In this document: one piece after another, positions 26,271-34,167 of the stretch
How the letters are laid out: every line of letters starts with the position of its first letter
How positions within the stretch are numbered: position 1 is the stretch's first letter
Assembly: GCA_025462725.1 (NCBI GenBank)
Contig: JAOAPE010000002.1
Location: 62,001-126,000 of the forward strand
DNA length: 64,000 nucleotides
From: Terriglobales bacterium
Lineage (GTDB): Bacteria > Acidobacteriota > Terriglobia > Terriglobales > Acidobacteriaceae
Reading direction: 5' to 3'
Notes under the pieces: generated by a model
What the model was told of the DNA's origin: nothing
Database searches by the model: none
The model's input: the letters and a program-made list of their open reading frames with translations, nothing else
Translations under genes and position numbers: made by a program

Positions 26271-26490
26271 TCAGCTAGACAAGGGAGACGCGACTTTCCA
26301 ATGCCGCAACCCAAAAGATGTTCTAGCACTGGGCCTAGCCAAAAGACTCTACGACGAGGCGAATATTCAAGAATATGCAACTGCTTTAGACCAGCTATCA
26401 ACTGACCAGTTTTTATCCAAAGTGAAACAGACCATCGCTCAGCCGAAGTGGACCCCTGCGGCACTGAGAAGTCATCTATTAACCGAATAG
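26257..26490 (+). CDS. Small element protein, unknown
   Basis: The product is 77 residues; the ATG has an excellent AGGAGG site and overlaps the XRE gene by 14 bases. It is mainly helical (DVLALGLAKRLYDEANIQEY, QFLSKVKQTIAQPKW) with no known domain. Its place directly behind the XRE gene suggests a regulatory or antitoxin-like partner. Confidence 0.65.
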   Translation: MHILDQLDKGDATFQCRNPKDVLALGLAKRLYDEANIQEYATALDQLSTDQFLSKVKQTIAQPKWTPAALRSHLLTE

Positions 26491-26494
26491 TGCA

Positions 26495-26968
26495 ATGAAA
26501 CCCATAAGACTTGCCGCTTTCTGCATCCGGCCCCGACATGTAGCCTTGGCCATTTTTGATGGAATCAATCTGCTACACGTTCGCAGCATAGAGCTTCGTT
26601 CATCTCACGAGAAGGCGATGAATTCGATAACTGAATTCGCCCTCCGTGCCATAGAAGAGTTTGAGGTTGAATCTGCTGCAATACAAGTCAGCCGCCAGCC
26701 TGGTAGTCAGGCCGATCGGCTGACCGAGCATCTCATTTCCGTTCTGAGAGGTGCGAGTGTCCCGCTTCGACCCGTGAGTTATCAATCCTTGTTTAGCGCT
26801 GTTGCGTTTCCAGCTTTACAAACTCTTAAGGAACTTCGATCGGCCATGCTCGCCATATGGCCTAGCTTAGAGAACTCCCAAGCTAAGGTATTCACGATAG
26901 ATTCCGCAGCAATCGGCCTCTTCGCACAAGTACAGAGTCTGCTCGACATTAACCTTGAACCATCTTGA
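26495..26968 (+). CDS. Predicted RNase H-fold (RuvC-like) protein
   Basis: The product is 157 residues. The pattern of strands and acids (AAFCIRPRHVALAIFDG, then LLHVRSIELRSS, a helix, FEVESAAIQVSRQPG, and a C-terminal DSAAIGLFA) resembles the RuvC/YqgF RNase H-like fold. The first catalytic acid is not in the usual place, so activity is uncertain. Its stop overlaps the TTG start of the methylase gene (TTGA), so the two are translationally coupled. Confidence 0.5.
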   Translation: MKPIRLAAFCIRPRHVALAIFDGINLLHVRSIELRSSHEKAMNSITEFALRAIEEFEVESAAIQVSRQPGSQADRLTEHLISVLRGASVPLRPVSYQSLFSAVAFPALQTLKELRSAMLAIWPSLENSQAKVFTIDSAAIGLFAQVQSLLDINLEPS

Positions 26969-27720
26969 TAGGACCAATTAGTTACATCGGCGGCAAGAAT
27001 CGTCTGGCCGCAGAGATAATCTCTCGTATCCCCGAGCACGTCACCTACGTCGAACCGTTTGCCGGCGGAGCGCAAGTCTTGTTCCACAAAGAGCCTTCCA
27101 AGGTAGAAATCCTCAACGACTTGAGCCATGAGATTGTAAACTTTTTCCGAATTTGCCAGTCTCACCATGACGAATTGATCCGGTATCTCAAGTACATGAT
27201 TGTTGGTCGTAACTGGTTTGACCAACTCTACAAAGCCGACCCGTCGATTCTGACCGACATCCAAAAAGCCGCAAGATTCCTCTATTTGCAAAAGACGGCC
27301 TATGCGGGACTGGTGGCCAGGAAGAACTTCGCCTTACACGTCATCCAGAATCCACACTTCAACGCAGATCGCATTCCCCATCTGATCGAGAAGGCTCATG
27401 AGCGCCTGAAGCGCGTACAGATTGAATCCTTGCCTTACGAGCAGGTCATATCCAAGACAGACCGCGCTACAACTTTCTTCTACCTCGATCCGCCATATTG
27501 GGAGAAGAAGTTGTACCACTTCAACTTCACCAAGGATGATTTTGTGGCAATGGAGAAAAGATTGAGAGCAATCAAGGGTAAGTTTTTGCTATCAATCAAT
27601 GATGTTCCAGAAATTAGAAGTTTGTTCAGGAACTTCAAAATCGAGACAGTGCAACTCTCTTATACGGCACAGAAGAAAGTCGGAGTCCGATTCAAGGAAT
27701 TGCTCATCAGTAATTACTAG
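26965..27720 (+). CDS. D12-class DNA adenine methyltransferase (Dam-like)
   Basis: The product is 251 residues from a TTG that overlaps the previous stop. The class signatures are clear: the N-terminal YIGGKNRLA, SAM-binding EPFAGGAQVLF, and catalytic LDPPYW. It methylates N6 of adenine, probably within a short recognition site. No restriction enzyme is adjacent, so it is an orphan methylase that may protect the element or time its replication/transfer. Confidence 0.88.
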   Translation: MIGPISYIGGKNRLAAEIISRIPEHVTYVEPFAGGAQVLFHKEPSKVEILNDLSHEIVNFFRICQSHHDELIRYLKYMIVGRNWFDQLYKADPSILTDIQKAARFLYLQKTAYAGLVARKNFALHVIQNPHFNADRIPHLIEKAHERLKRVQIESLPYEQVISKTDRATTFFYLDPPYWEKKLYHFNFTKDDFVAMEKRLRAIKGKFLLSINDVPEIRSLFRNFKIETVQLSYTAQKKVGVRFKELLISNY

Positions 27721-28863
27721 GTGAACGGACAAATACAAACGCAGCTTGGCGACATTAGGGCTAAAGACTTGGGGCCTGCAATCGCCTTATTACGAAGCTT
27801 TGGGATTGATCCCCGGCGCATTGCTAGGCTCTTTGAAACTACGCCCGAGAATATCCGCCAGATCGACTATCGCGCGCAACACCCGAGAGCAGCAGAAGCT
27901 CCTTTGTCTGTAACGCCAGCAAGGGAAGTCCCTCAACCCTATGAAGTTCCAATTTATGGAAAGGAGCGGGTTCGCCTAGATGAACTAGGGCATCGAATTG
28001 AAACAACGGCGCGACAGTATGCGGCCGCCTATCAGTTTTCAGAAGGTCTGGCAGCTTTAAGGCAGTGTCTCGCGCCTTTGAGTACTCCGACGAATTCATA
28101 TAAGTTAAGGCTCAAGGCTCGGCTGCATCATCAGATTGCTTGGTTTGCACTGCATCAGGGACTCTCTTCAACAGCGCTGTCTAACGCGGCATTTTCTCAG
28201 CAACTCTCGACGGAGGCTTACCGCAAGTCTTGGAACAAAGTTGATCTTGCGGGTTTTATAGACACCGCCCTGATTCTTGCCCTAGCATTGCTACTCTCCA
28301 ACGAAGGATCTCGAACTCAACGAGAACTGCACGCACTAAAGATTCTTGACTTGGCGAAAGAAGTCGCCGAGGGCGCTAATCTCCCGAGGGGTTCTGAACA
28401 CTTCCGCCAACGCGGCACGCTTCTATTTCGTCTAGGGCAAGATGAAGAGGCAAAAATCAACTTTAGAACTGCGATGGAAGCAATGCGGCGCATGGGCGAG
28501 GCCCGAGACGAAACCCACGTTCTCATGGTCGGAACCAGATTGCTCAATCTTGCTGAAAAGACCCCTAACTGGGAAGCTTCGAATGAATTATTAACAAAAT
28601 GCGAGGCCACCTTCGGGCGAGAGAGCCTTGAGTACGTAATGAACTGTAATGCTACAGCTGCCTGTGGGCTCCTAACTGATAGTGTCCCCGTGCATGTTGA
28701 GGCACTCGATTTATTAAATAGCACCGTAAAGTCGAAACAATTCGGGCATCAGGCCACCGTAACCAAGCTTCTGTCCATTACTCCTGATCTGAAGCTCCTC
28801 GCCTGGGATCGGTCCCGCTGGATCCGCTTCGCGCTCCACACAAACGCCTTTCGTAACCGCTAA
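27721..28863 (+). CDS. Helical-repeat (TPR-like) protein with N-terminal HTH-like region
   Basis: The product is 380 residues from a GTG abutting the methylase stop codon. Residues 14-50 (GPAIALLRSFGIDPRRIARL, then FETTPENIRQID) look like a helix-turn-helix. From about 90 onward, antiparallel helices form TPR-like pairs (YAAAYQFSEGLAALRQCLAP; GTLLFRLGQDEEAKINFRTA). Such HTH plus TPR proteins can be peptide-responsive regulators. There is no specific family, and the position inside the element suggests control of transfer. Confidence 0.6.
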   Translation: MNGQIQTQLGDIRAKDLGPAIALLRSFGIDPRRIARLFETTPENIRQIDYRAQHPRAAEAPLSVTPAREVPQPYEVPIYGKERVRLDELGHRIETTARQYAAAYQFSEGLAALRQCLAPLSTPTNSYKLRLKARLHHQIAWFALHQGLSSTALSNAAFSQQLSTEAYRKSWNKVDLAGFIDTALILALALLLSNEGSRTQRELHALKILDLAKEVAEGANLPRGSEHFRQRGTLLFRLGQDEEAKINFRTAMEAMRRMGEARDETHVLMVGTRLLNLAEKTPNWEASNELLTKCEATFGRESLEYVMNCNATAACGLLTDSVPVHVEALDLLNSTVKSKQFGHQATVTKLLSITPDLKLLAWDRSRWIRFALHTNAFRNR

Positions 28864-28953
28864 CCCTTCTCGTTCTACTCTCTCGGATTTGTGACAAAAA
28901 ACAGCAGGGGTAGCCATAGGTGTTTCTGCTGCTTTGAATCATGCTGCTTCTGT

Positions 28954-30369
28954 ATGAACTCAACAGAACAGAGCGGCTCAATGTTGACGCTTATGAATCA
29001 CTTAACCGAAAGGATCGCGATTGCCCTTTGGAACTGGCTGACTAGCAAAAAGCCACGCTCTTCGGTCGGCGAGTTAACTCTTGGGAACGTCGTAAGCGAC
29101 GGTCAGATCGCCAAACACAGAGTCACTATAAGTTCCCGAAAGCGAACAGAACACATTGCAATTCTTGGCCGAACAGGCAGTGGCAAGTCAACCCTCCTGA
29201 GATTTATGGCTGAGCAGGACATCAGGGCAGGCAGAGGATTTATATATTTTGATTTTCACGGTGACGCCACTCCATTGCTGCTCAAGGCAATTGCCGCAGA
29301 AGAACTTCGCACGGGCAAGAACCTTGCAACTCAAACCATCGTCATTGACCCTTCAGATCCGATTTATTCAGTAGGTTTAAACCCTCTTGAGATTAGATCT
29401 GGCCTAAGCACCTTCGTTGAGGTTGCCGAATCGACCAAGATCATAAAAGACAACTGCGACTTAGATTCGCTTGGAGCACAGACGGAGGAGCTTCTAAGAA
29501 ACTCACTGATTTCTCTTGCGGATAACGCTCTGACACTGATTGAGCTTGTTCCGTTTCTTGCTAACCAGACCTTTCGGTCATCGTTGATGAACCGTGTACA
29601 AAACCCAGAAGTCCGCTCTTACTTTGAGAGCCGATTTGATCAAGTAAGCGACGCCATGCGCCGAACGATGATCGCACCGGTCCTGAACAAGACTTCAGCA
29701 TTCACAGCCGATCCGCATTTCCGTCACATTCTCGGGCAGAAAGCCTCCACGTTTTCAATCGTTGAAGCAATGGATTCGGGTTGGTTTGTCATTCTGTGCC
29801 TCCCGAAGCCACGGCTCGGTGAACAGGTAGCGACACTCAGCAGCATGCTGGTAGCAAAGGTGAAGAATGAAGCCTTTCGAAGGCGAAGGCGTGAACTGTT
29901 CACGATTTACGCCGACGAAATCCAGAACATCGTATCCAGCGAGTCATCCGTTGAAGTTCTCTTTTCCGAGTTAAGGAAATTTGGAATCGGAATTGTTGCA
30001 GCAAACCAGTACCTCGATCAATACCCACCCCAGCTCCGCTCTGCAGTCCTGGCAATCGGCACTCACATCTGCTTTCAGCTTTCCAGTAACGATGCTGAAA
30101 AGATGTTCACTGCGCTCAGTGGAGGTAAGGCACTTTCTGAAAAGCTACGCAGTCTGCCTCACCGACAGTTCGTCATCAAGAGCGGAAGCGAGTCATGGCA
30201 CGAAGCGATTGTGCCAAAAGTCCAACCGACTAGAACAGATCACTCGACACTCCTAAATCGATCCCGCCTGCAATTCGCCAGGCTGCGTTCCGAAGTGGAA
30301 GAACAGATCGCGCAAAGACACCCTCGACCTGAAACCACTACCGAGGAGGCGCTCGATGTCTGGCAATAA
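28954..30369 (+). CDS. TraD/VirD4-type coupling or DNA-translocation ATPase
   Basis: The product is about 471 residues from ATG 28954. Other starts (GTG 28891, ATG 28981) are possible and none has a strong ribosome site. Walker A is in ILGRTGSGKSTLLRF, Walker B in FTIYADEIQNI, and a sensor-like Gln-rich segment is GIVAANQYLDQYPPQL. It matches the type IV coupling protein/DUF87 branch that pumps DNA. No clear N-terminal membrane pair is present, unlike plasmid TraD. The next gene (replication-relaxation) overlaps by 14 bases, a pairing known from integrative and conjugative elements. Confidence 0.82.
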   Translation: MNSTEQSGSMLTLMNHLTERIAIALWNWLTSKKPRSSVGELTLGNVVSDGQIAKHRVTISSRKRTEHIAILGRTGSGKSTLLRFMAEQDIRAGRGFIYFDFHGDATPLLLKAIAAEELRTGKNLATQTIVIDPSDPIYSVGLNPLEIRSGLSTFVEVAESTKIIKDNCDLDSLGAQTEELLRNSLISLADNALTLIELVPFLANQTFRSSLMNRVQNPEVRSYFESRFDQVSDAMRRTMIAPVLNKTSAFTADPHFRHILGQKASTFSIVEAMDSGWFVILCLPKPRLGEQVATLSSMLVAKVKNEAFRRRRRELFTIYADEIQNIVSSESSVEVLFSELRKFGIGIVAANQYLDQYPPQLRSAVLAIGTHICFQLSSNDAEKMFTALSGGKALSEKLRSLPHRQFVIKSGSESWHEAIVPKVQPTRTDHSTLLNRSRLQFARLRSEVEEQIAQRHPRPETTTEEALDVWQ

Positions 30370-31132
30370 CCAAAAGGGTTTCGTGCTTCAAGAACGAGAC
30401 TTGCAATTATTCAGGGAGATGCCGCTCGCGCGCATCGTTGACCGAAAGCAGGCAATGCTCCTGGGTAACTTCACATCAACAACCAGGATCAACGCTCGGT
30501 TGTTGAAACTTGCGAAGCACGGATTCTTCACTCGATACCGATTAGGAACTCAGGCAGGGGGCACAAAGTACCTGTACGCGCTGACAACTAAAGCCGCCGT
30601 GACCGCCCAAGTACAGGCAAAGAACATTTCCCGCAAACCGGGAAGCGTCCTCGCCGGAGATCTGTTTGTAGCGCACCAGTTGCACCTAAATGACATTCTG
30701 ATCGCAGTTAAACGTCAACCCCTTCCAGTCGATTGCCAATTCATACGTTGGATATCGTTCCCGAATCCACTTTCCAAGTCCGTTCCTTTAACTCCAGATG
30801 GATATTTTGAACTGAATACACGAAATGGAATCCGTGCGGTGTTTATAGAAGCAGATCTCGGGACCGAATCAAGAAAGATCTGGGCTGCGAAGATCAGGCA
30901 CTATCTCCAGCTAGCCACAACGGGCGAATTTGAGAACCTCTTTAAGCATTCACAGTTCCGGGTTCTGATTGCGACCACATCACAGCGCAGGCTCGAATCC
31001 ATCCGCCAAGTTATCTCCAAGCACACCAGAAAGCTCTTCTTTCTTTCAACCTTCGACACCATTAACCAGCACGGCCTTTGGTCTCCTCTCTGGCTTCGCC
31101 CCGAGGGAGATGAGAGGCAGTCGCTTTTGTGA
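30356..31132 (+). CDS. Replication-relaxation family protein
   Basis: The product is 258 residues. The N-terminal winged helix (LFREMPLARIVDRKQAMLL, LLKLAKHGFFTRYRLG, YLYALTTKA) is followed by a nuclease-like core (VFIEADLGTESRKIWAAKIR, HYLQL, FRVLIATTSQ). This is the layout of the replication-relaxation (Replic_Relax) family, thought to act in element replication or relaxosome formation. It is the only relaxase candidate in the region and overlaps the coupling ATPase gene. Confidence 0.72.
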   Translation: MSGNNQKGFVLQERDLQLFREMPLARIVDRKQAMLLGNFTSTTRINARLLKLAKHGFFTRYRLGTQAGGTKYLYALTTKAAVTAQVQAKNISRKPGSVLAGDLFVAHQLHLNDILIAVKRQPLPVDCQFIRWISFPNPLSKSVPLTPDGYFELNTRNGIRAVFIEADLGTESRKIWAAKIRHYLQLATTGEFENLFKHSQFRVLIATTSQRRLESIRQVISKHTRKLFFLSTFDTINQHGLWSPLWLRPEGDERQSLL

Positions 31133-31139
31133 GGCACAT

Positions 31140-31565
31140 ATGAAGTTCTGTACGGGCTGCAAGACCTTCACCGCTGGCGCTCCGAGCTACTGCCAGAAGT
31201 GCGGTCGCAGCTACAACATCAAGCTCTGTCCAAGACAGCACTTGAATCCGCGCTCTGCTGAATTCTGTTCACAGTGTGGTAGCCGTGAATTCAGCACTCC
31301 CCAGCCGAAGGTCTCGTTATTTCTCCGCCCACTGCTCTTCTTATTGGTCGCAATGTTTAGGGTTCTTCCGGTTGCGGTTCTGGTTCTTGCCCTTGTCGCT
31401 TTCATTGGATTTTTTATCCAACAAATCTTTAGTGATCCGAATAACTTGCTGGGGCTGATGGTCTTTGGAGTCCTGCTTGGCTTTCTCTTATTCATGACGA
31501 TGACGCTGCAGAAATCTCTTCGCAGCTTCTTCAAAGGTCTGTTCTCGGGAAGGAACAAGCGATGA
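31140..31565 (+). CDS. Double zinc-ribbon membrane protein
   Basis: The product is 141 residues from the ATG at 31140. There are three CxxC-type sites in the first 50 residues (FCTGCKTF, YCQKCGRSY, FCSQCGSREF), giving one or two zinc ribbons. Hydrophobic segments follow (LLFLLVAMFRVLPVAVLVLALV and LLGLMVFGVLLGFLLFMTM) and a basic tail. The role is unknown; such proteins are frequent small membrane adaptors. It shares a four-base ATGA overlap with the next frame. Confidence 0.65.
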   Translation: MKFCTGCKTFTAGAPSYCQKCGRSYNIKLCPRQHLNPRSAEFCSQCGSREFSTPQPKVSLFLRPLLFLLVAMFRVLPVAVLVLALVAFIGFFIQQIFSDPNNLLGLMVFGVLLGFLLFMTMTLQKSLRSFFKGLFSGRNKR

Positions 31566-31747
31566 GCAGTTTATTCGTTCAAGGTTCCATTAGGTACGTC
31601 TTCGGATGCAGTAAGGAAATGTATGTATTCAGGTTTTCGCAGTCTACGGAAAACGCCGGAAACAAACGCTATGCAGCCATTGATGCTAGGGCAATCGTTG
31701 CCCTAAGCGATGCCCTAGCTGATAAGGACAAAATATGGAGCAATTAG
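31562..31747 (+). CDS. Possible small element protein, unknown
   Basis: The product is 61 residues, with an ATGA overlap with the previous gene and a 13-base overlap with the HTH gene that follows. The overlaps suggest it is expressed. The sequence shows no domain. Confidence 0.45.
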   Translation: MSSLFVQGSIRYVFGCSKEMYVFRFSQSTENAGNKRYAAIDARAIVALSDALADKDKIWSN

Positions 31748-31965
31748 GCGAACCGCTCAACGTGAAACAGGCCGCGAAATTGATCGGGTGTTCTGGTTGG
31801 ACACTAAGAAACCGTCTGCTGCGCCTACCGAACGGTCCTCCATTCTTCCGATCAGCTGAGGGAGGAAAGTTGATTTTCTATCACGATCAAGTAATCCGCT
31901 GGATCCTGCAAAGACAGTACCAACAGAAAGGAGGAAACAACCCAAAGCCACAGAGACCTTTGTGA
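31735..31965 (+). CDS. Excisionase/MerR-like helix-turn-helix protein
   Basis: The product is 76 residues. LNVKQAAKLIGCSGWTLRNR is a MerR/Xis-type winged helix-turn-helix, followed by a wing (GGKLIFYHDQVIRWILQR) and a basic tail. It sits 120 bp upstream of the integrase at 32085 on the same strand, so it is probably the recombination directionality factor. Confidence 0.75.
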   Translation: MEQLGEPLNVKQAAKLIGCSGWTLRNRLLRLPNGPPFFRSAEGGKLIFYHDQVIRWILQRQYQQKGGNNPKPQRPL

Positions 31966-32084
31966 TCTGAGGCTGACGCCAACATGAGGCGTTGGCCCCA
32001 GGTCTCAAAGGAAGGGACGCTGGCGTTTTTACCAACGGAAGCATGAGTTTTCACAAAACATAAAGAGAAAGGAGGATACGGTTT
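31966..32084. other. Hairpin-rich leader before the integrase
   Basis: GCCAAC-ATGAGGC-GTTGGC forms a six-pair hairpin near 31978-31996. An outer GAGACCT/AGGTCTC pair spans about 31950-32010. This could be an attachment-site core region or a transcript hairpin limiting integrase expression. GAAAGGAGG precedes the integrase TTG. Confidence 0.4.
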
Positions 32085-33110
32085 TTGAGTCTCTGGAAGA
32101 GAAATGGCATTTACGAGTCGCACATCTCAGTGGAAGGAGTCCGCTATAGGAAGTCCACGGGCACCGCCAATCGCCGCCTTGCCGAGCAGATCGACCGCAA
32201 CCACAAGGACGAACTGCTCGCACGACAGAACCACTTAGCCCAATTTAACCCTAGCATGACCTTTGGCGAACTGACAGCAAAGTTTCTAGCCGAAGAAAAT
32301 GGGAAGGCTTGGCATCTAGATCGTCTCAAGGCATTGCTTCCAGCTTTCTCCCATACCGCAATTGGCAGTATCGGAAAGAGCTTGGTAAGGCAGTACCGGG
32401 TTCACAGACACCAGCAAAAGAAACTGACCGAAACCACAGTTAACCGCGACCTTGAATGTCTTCGACACATTCTCTTCTGGGCTGTTGACGAAGGCTTCCT
32501 CGCGGTAAACCCACTCAGCCGCTTGAAGCTTGAGCGGGAGCGAAAGAAAAAGCGGCAAGTCTTAAGCCTGATCGAAGAAGAGTTGTTGCTAGACGCAGCC
32601 GCCCCTCATCTTCAGGAACTAATCATCGCCGCACTCGACTCCGGCATGCGAAAAGGCGAACTGCTGCAACAGGATTGGAAGGACGTGGACTTTTCGCGAA
32701 AGCTTCTCTTCGTCAGTCACTCAAAGACCGCCGAAGGCGAGTGTCGTGAAATTCCAATGACAGCCAGACTCTTCGATCTGCTTTGGCAGAAAAGGCAGGA
32801 TCAGGGATTGGTATTCACCTACAAGGGACGAGCAATCACGCGCATTAAGACCGCATGGAAGGCAGCTATTCGTCGTTCCGGAATTCGCTACCTCCGGTTT
32901 CACGATCTGCGCCACAGCTTCAATACGAGGCTTATGGAGGCAGGCGTCATGCAGGAAGTCAGGAAGGCGTTGATGGGTCATTCAAGTGGTGAGGATGTGC
33001 ATGCCACTTATACCCACGTCGAACTCCCGGTGAAACGGGAAGCTATTTGCAAGCTCGAAGAATGGCGAAGCAAAGAGGCAGACAAACTATTAAAAGGAGA
33101 AAGAGTATGA
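32085..33110 (+). CDS. Phage-type tyrosine integrase
   Basis: The product is 341 residues from a TTG with AAAGGAGG 10 bases upstream. An Arm-like N-terminus (LWKRNGIYESHISVEGVRYR) binds DNA arms. A SAM-like core-binding domain follows, then the catalytic domain with Arg in LDSGMRKGELL, HDLRHSFNTRL, GHSSGEDVHATYTHV. It is distinct from the recombinase pair at 23-25 kb, so it probably serves the 26-36 kb element. The preceding gene is its likely excisionase, and the next gene overlaps by four bases. Confidence 0.9.
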   Translation: MSLWKRNGIYESHISVEGVRYRKSTGTANRRLAEQIDRNHKDELLARQNHLAQFNPSMTFGELTAKFLAEENGKAWHLDRLKALLPAFSHTAIGSIGKSLVRQYRVHRHQQKKLTETTVNRDLECLRHILFWAVDEGFLAVNPLSRLKLERERKKKRQVLSLIEEELLLDAAAPHLQELIIAALDSGMRKGELLQQDWKDVDFSRKLLFVSHSKTAEGECREIPMTARLFDLLWQKRQDQGLVFTYKGRAITRIKTAWKAAIRRSGIRYLRFHDLRHSFNTRLMEAGVMQEVRKALMGHSSGEDVHATYTHVELPVKREAICKLEEWRSKEADKLLKGERV

Positions 33111-33337
33111 ACCTAGCCACAAGAGCCGCCTTCATGACGAAGGCAAGACATGACATCGATAAGGCGCTCCTTCAGTTGAACGAAGTATCCACGCACCTGA
33201 CCGATGACGCAGAGCTTGCCGCTTTGGGAGCCCTTTCTGGGCTGTCAGGCCAAATTCAGTACATCGAAACTGTTCTGACCATCATGCGGGATTTGCAAAC
33301 ACATCAGGATTGGGCTGAGAGGAGAAAACAAGAATGA
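33107..33337 (+). CDS. Small helical protein, unknown
   Basis: The product is 76 residues (MNLATRAAFMTKARHDIDKA...), mainly helical. The ATG overlaps the integrase stop (ATGA), with AAAAGGAGAAAG upstream. It ends in a basic RRKQE tail overlapping the next ATG. Confidence 0.65.
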   Translation: MNLATRAAFMTKARHDIDKALLQLNEVSTHLTDDAELAALGALSGLSGQIQYIETVLTIMRDLQTHQDWAERRKQE

Positions 33338-33477
33338 AAGACGAGTCTGATTCCGATGAAGAGCATGTCGAGTTTCCCTGTGCCCATTGCGGAGAGAGTC
33401 GAATCGATCTCTTGGAATGGGAGGACGAGGAAACCGTCAGATGTAGAAGTTGTGATAGGCGCTACCGCCCAAGGTAG
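33334..33477 (+). CDS. Tiny zinc-ribbon protein (47 aa)
   Basis: From the ATG at 33334 the frame reads MKDESDSDEEHVEFPCAHCG, an acidic segment, then VRCRSCDRRYRPR and TAG at 33475-33477. CxHC and CxSC pairs 21 residues apart form a zinc ribbon. GGAGAAAACA lies upstream and the ATG overlaps the previous stop. Confidence 0.65.
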   Translation: MKDESDSDEEHVEFPCAHCGESRIDLLEWEDEETVRCRSCDRRYRPR

Positions 33478-33533
33478 CAATCCGAAGAAGTAACAGCAGA
33501 GATGTTCAATCCGCAACACCGAAAGGAACAAAC

Positions 33534-33719
33534 ATGACCACGAGAAAGACAACTAAACGTAGGGCCAAAGCAAAAGCAGAGCCTGCGGCAATAGCGACTG
33601 CTCCAGCCGAGGATACTACTGATGTATCAATTCGAATTCGATCAACTGATGCAGGAACTGCTACAGAAAGAAGTGAGCCTCATCGAGACACAGAGCTTCG
33701 AGATCCTCATCAGGATTGA
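33534..33719 (+). CDS. Small basic-tailed protein, unknown
   Basis: The product is 61 residues: a Lys/Arg-rich N-terminus (MTTRKTTKRRAKAKAEPAA), then a disordered acidic/Thr-rich stretch. GAAAGGAAC precedes the ATG. Its second half overlaps the next gene in another frame by 98 bases, so one of the two may be the real product, or both are made. Confidence 0.45.
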   Translation: MTTRKTTKRRAKAKAEPAAIATAPAEDTTDVSIRIRSTDAGTATERSEPHRDTELRDPHQD

Positions 33720-33855
33720 GGAGCAGCGATACGCGGAGGCTTTGGTCCTGGCAAACACGTTACGTGAACGGCCACAGTTCATATGCCATCTGCTCACAAG
33801 GCATGCCGATTCTGAAGAGTACGAACAAGGTAGAACTCGCAGCAAAGAAAACTGA
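33622..33855 (+). CDS. Small helical protein, unknown
   Basis: The product is 77 residues (MYQFEFDQLMQELLQKEVSL; RIEEQRYAEALVLANTLRER), two or three helices with good amphipathic periodicity. The start lies within the 33534 gene. Helical character favours this frame as real. Confidence 0.5.
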   Translation: MYQFEFDQLMQELLQKEVSLIETQSFEILIRIEEQRYAEALVLANTLRERPQFICHLLTRHADSEEYEQGRTRSKEN

Positions 33856-33867
33856 AGGAGGAACAAA

Positions 33868-34098
33868 ATGACAGCTGAGAAGAAAAGTGATCAGGCCACC
33901 GCGGCCCGGTCTCAAACGCAAACCGCAGCCCCAGGTACAGCGCGAAAGCCGTGGATCAAAAAGTCCACTGCAGACGTCGTCCTTGAGCAAATCCGAAAGC
34001 AAGAGCAAAAGATCGCAGATATGGAAGCTGCGATCAAAGATGAACGCAAGGAAATTACAAAGCTGCAAAAAGTGCGTGAGATTCTCGAGGCCAAGTAA
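33868..34098 (+). CDS. Small coiled-coil protein, unknown
   Basis: The product is 76 residues with GGAGG before the ATG. A disordered Gln/Ala-rich N-terminus leads to a C-terminal heptad helix (ADVVLEQIRKQEQKIADMEA, AIKDERKEITKLQKVREILE). Confidence 0.65.
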   Translation: MTAEKKSDQATAARSQTQTAAPGTARKPWIKKSTADVVLEQIRKQEQKIADMEAAIKDERKEITKLQKVREILEAK

Positions 34099-34167
34099 CA
34101 CATTAGGAGCATGCTAACCGCTGCTCCTTTTTTTCATGCAGTCAAAGGGAACCCAGGAGGAAAGAAC

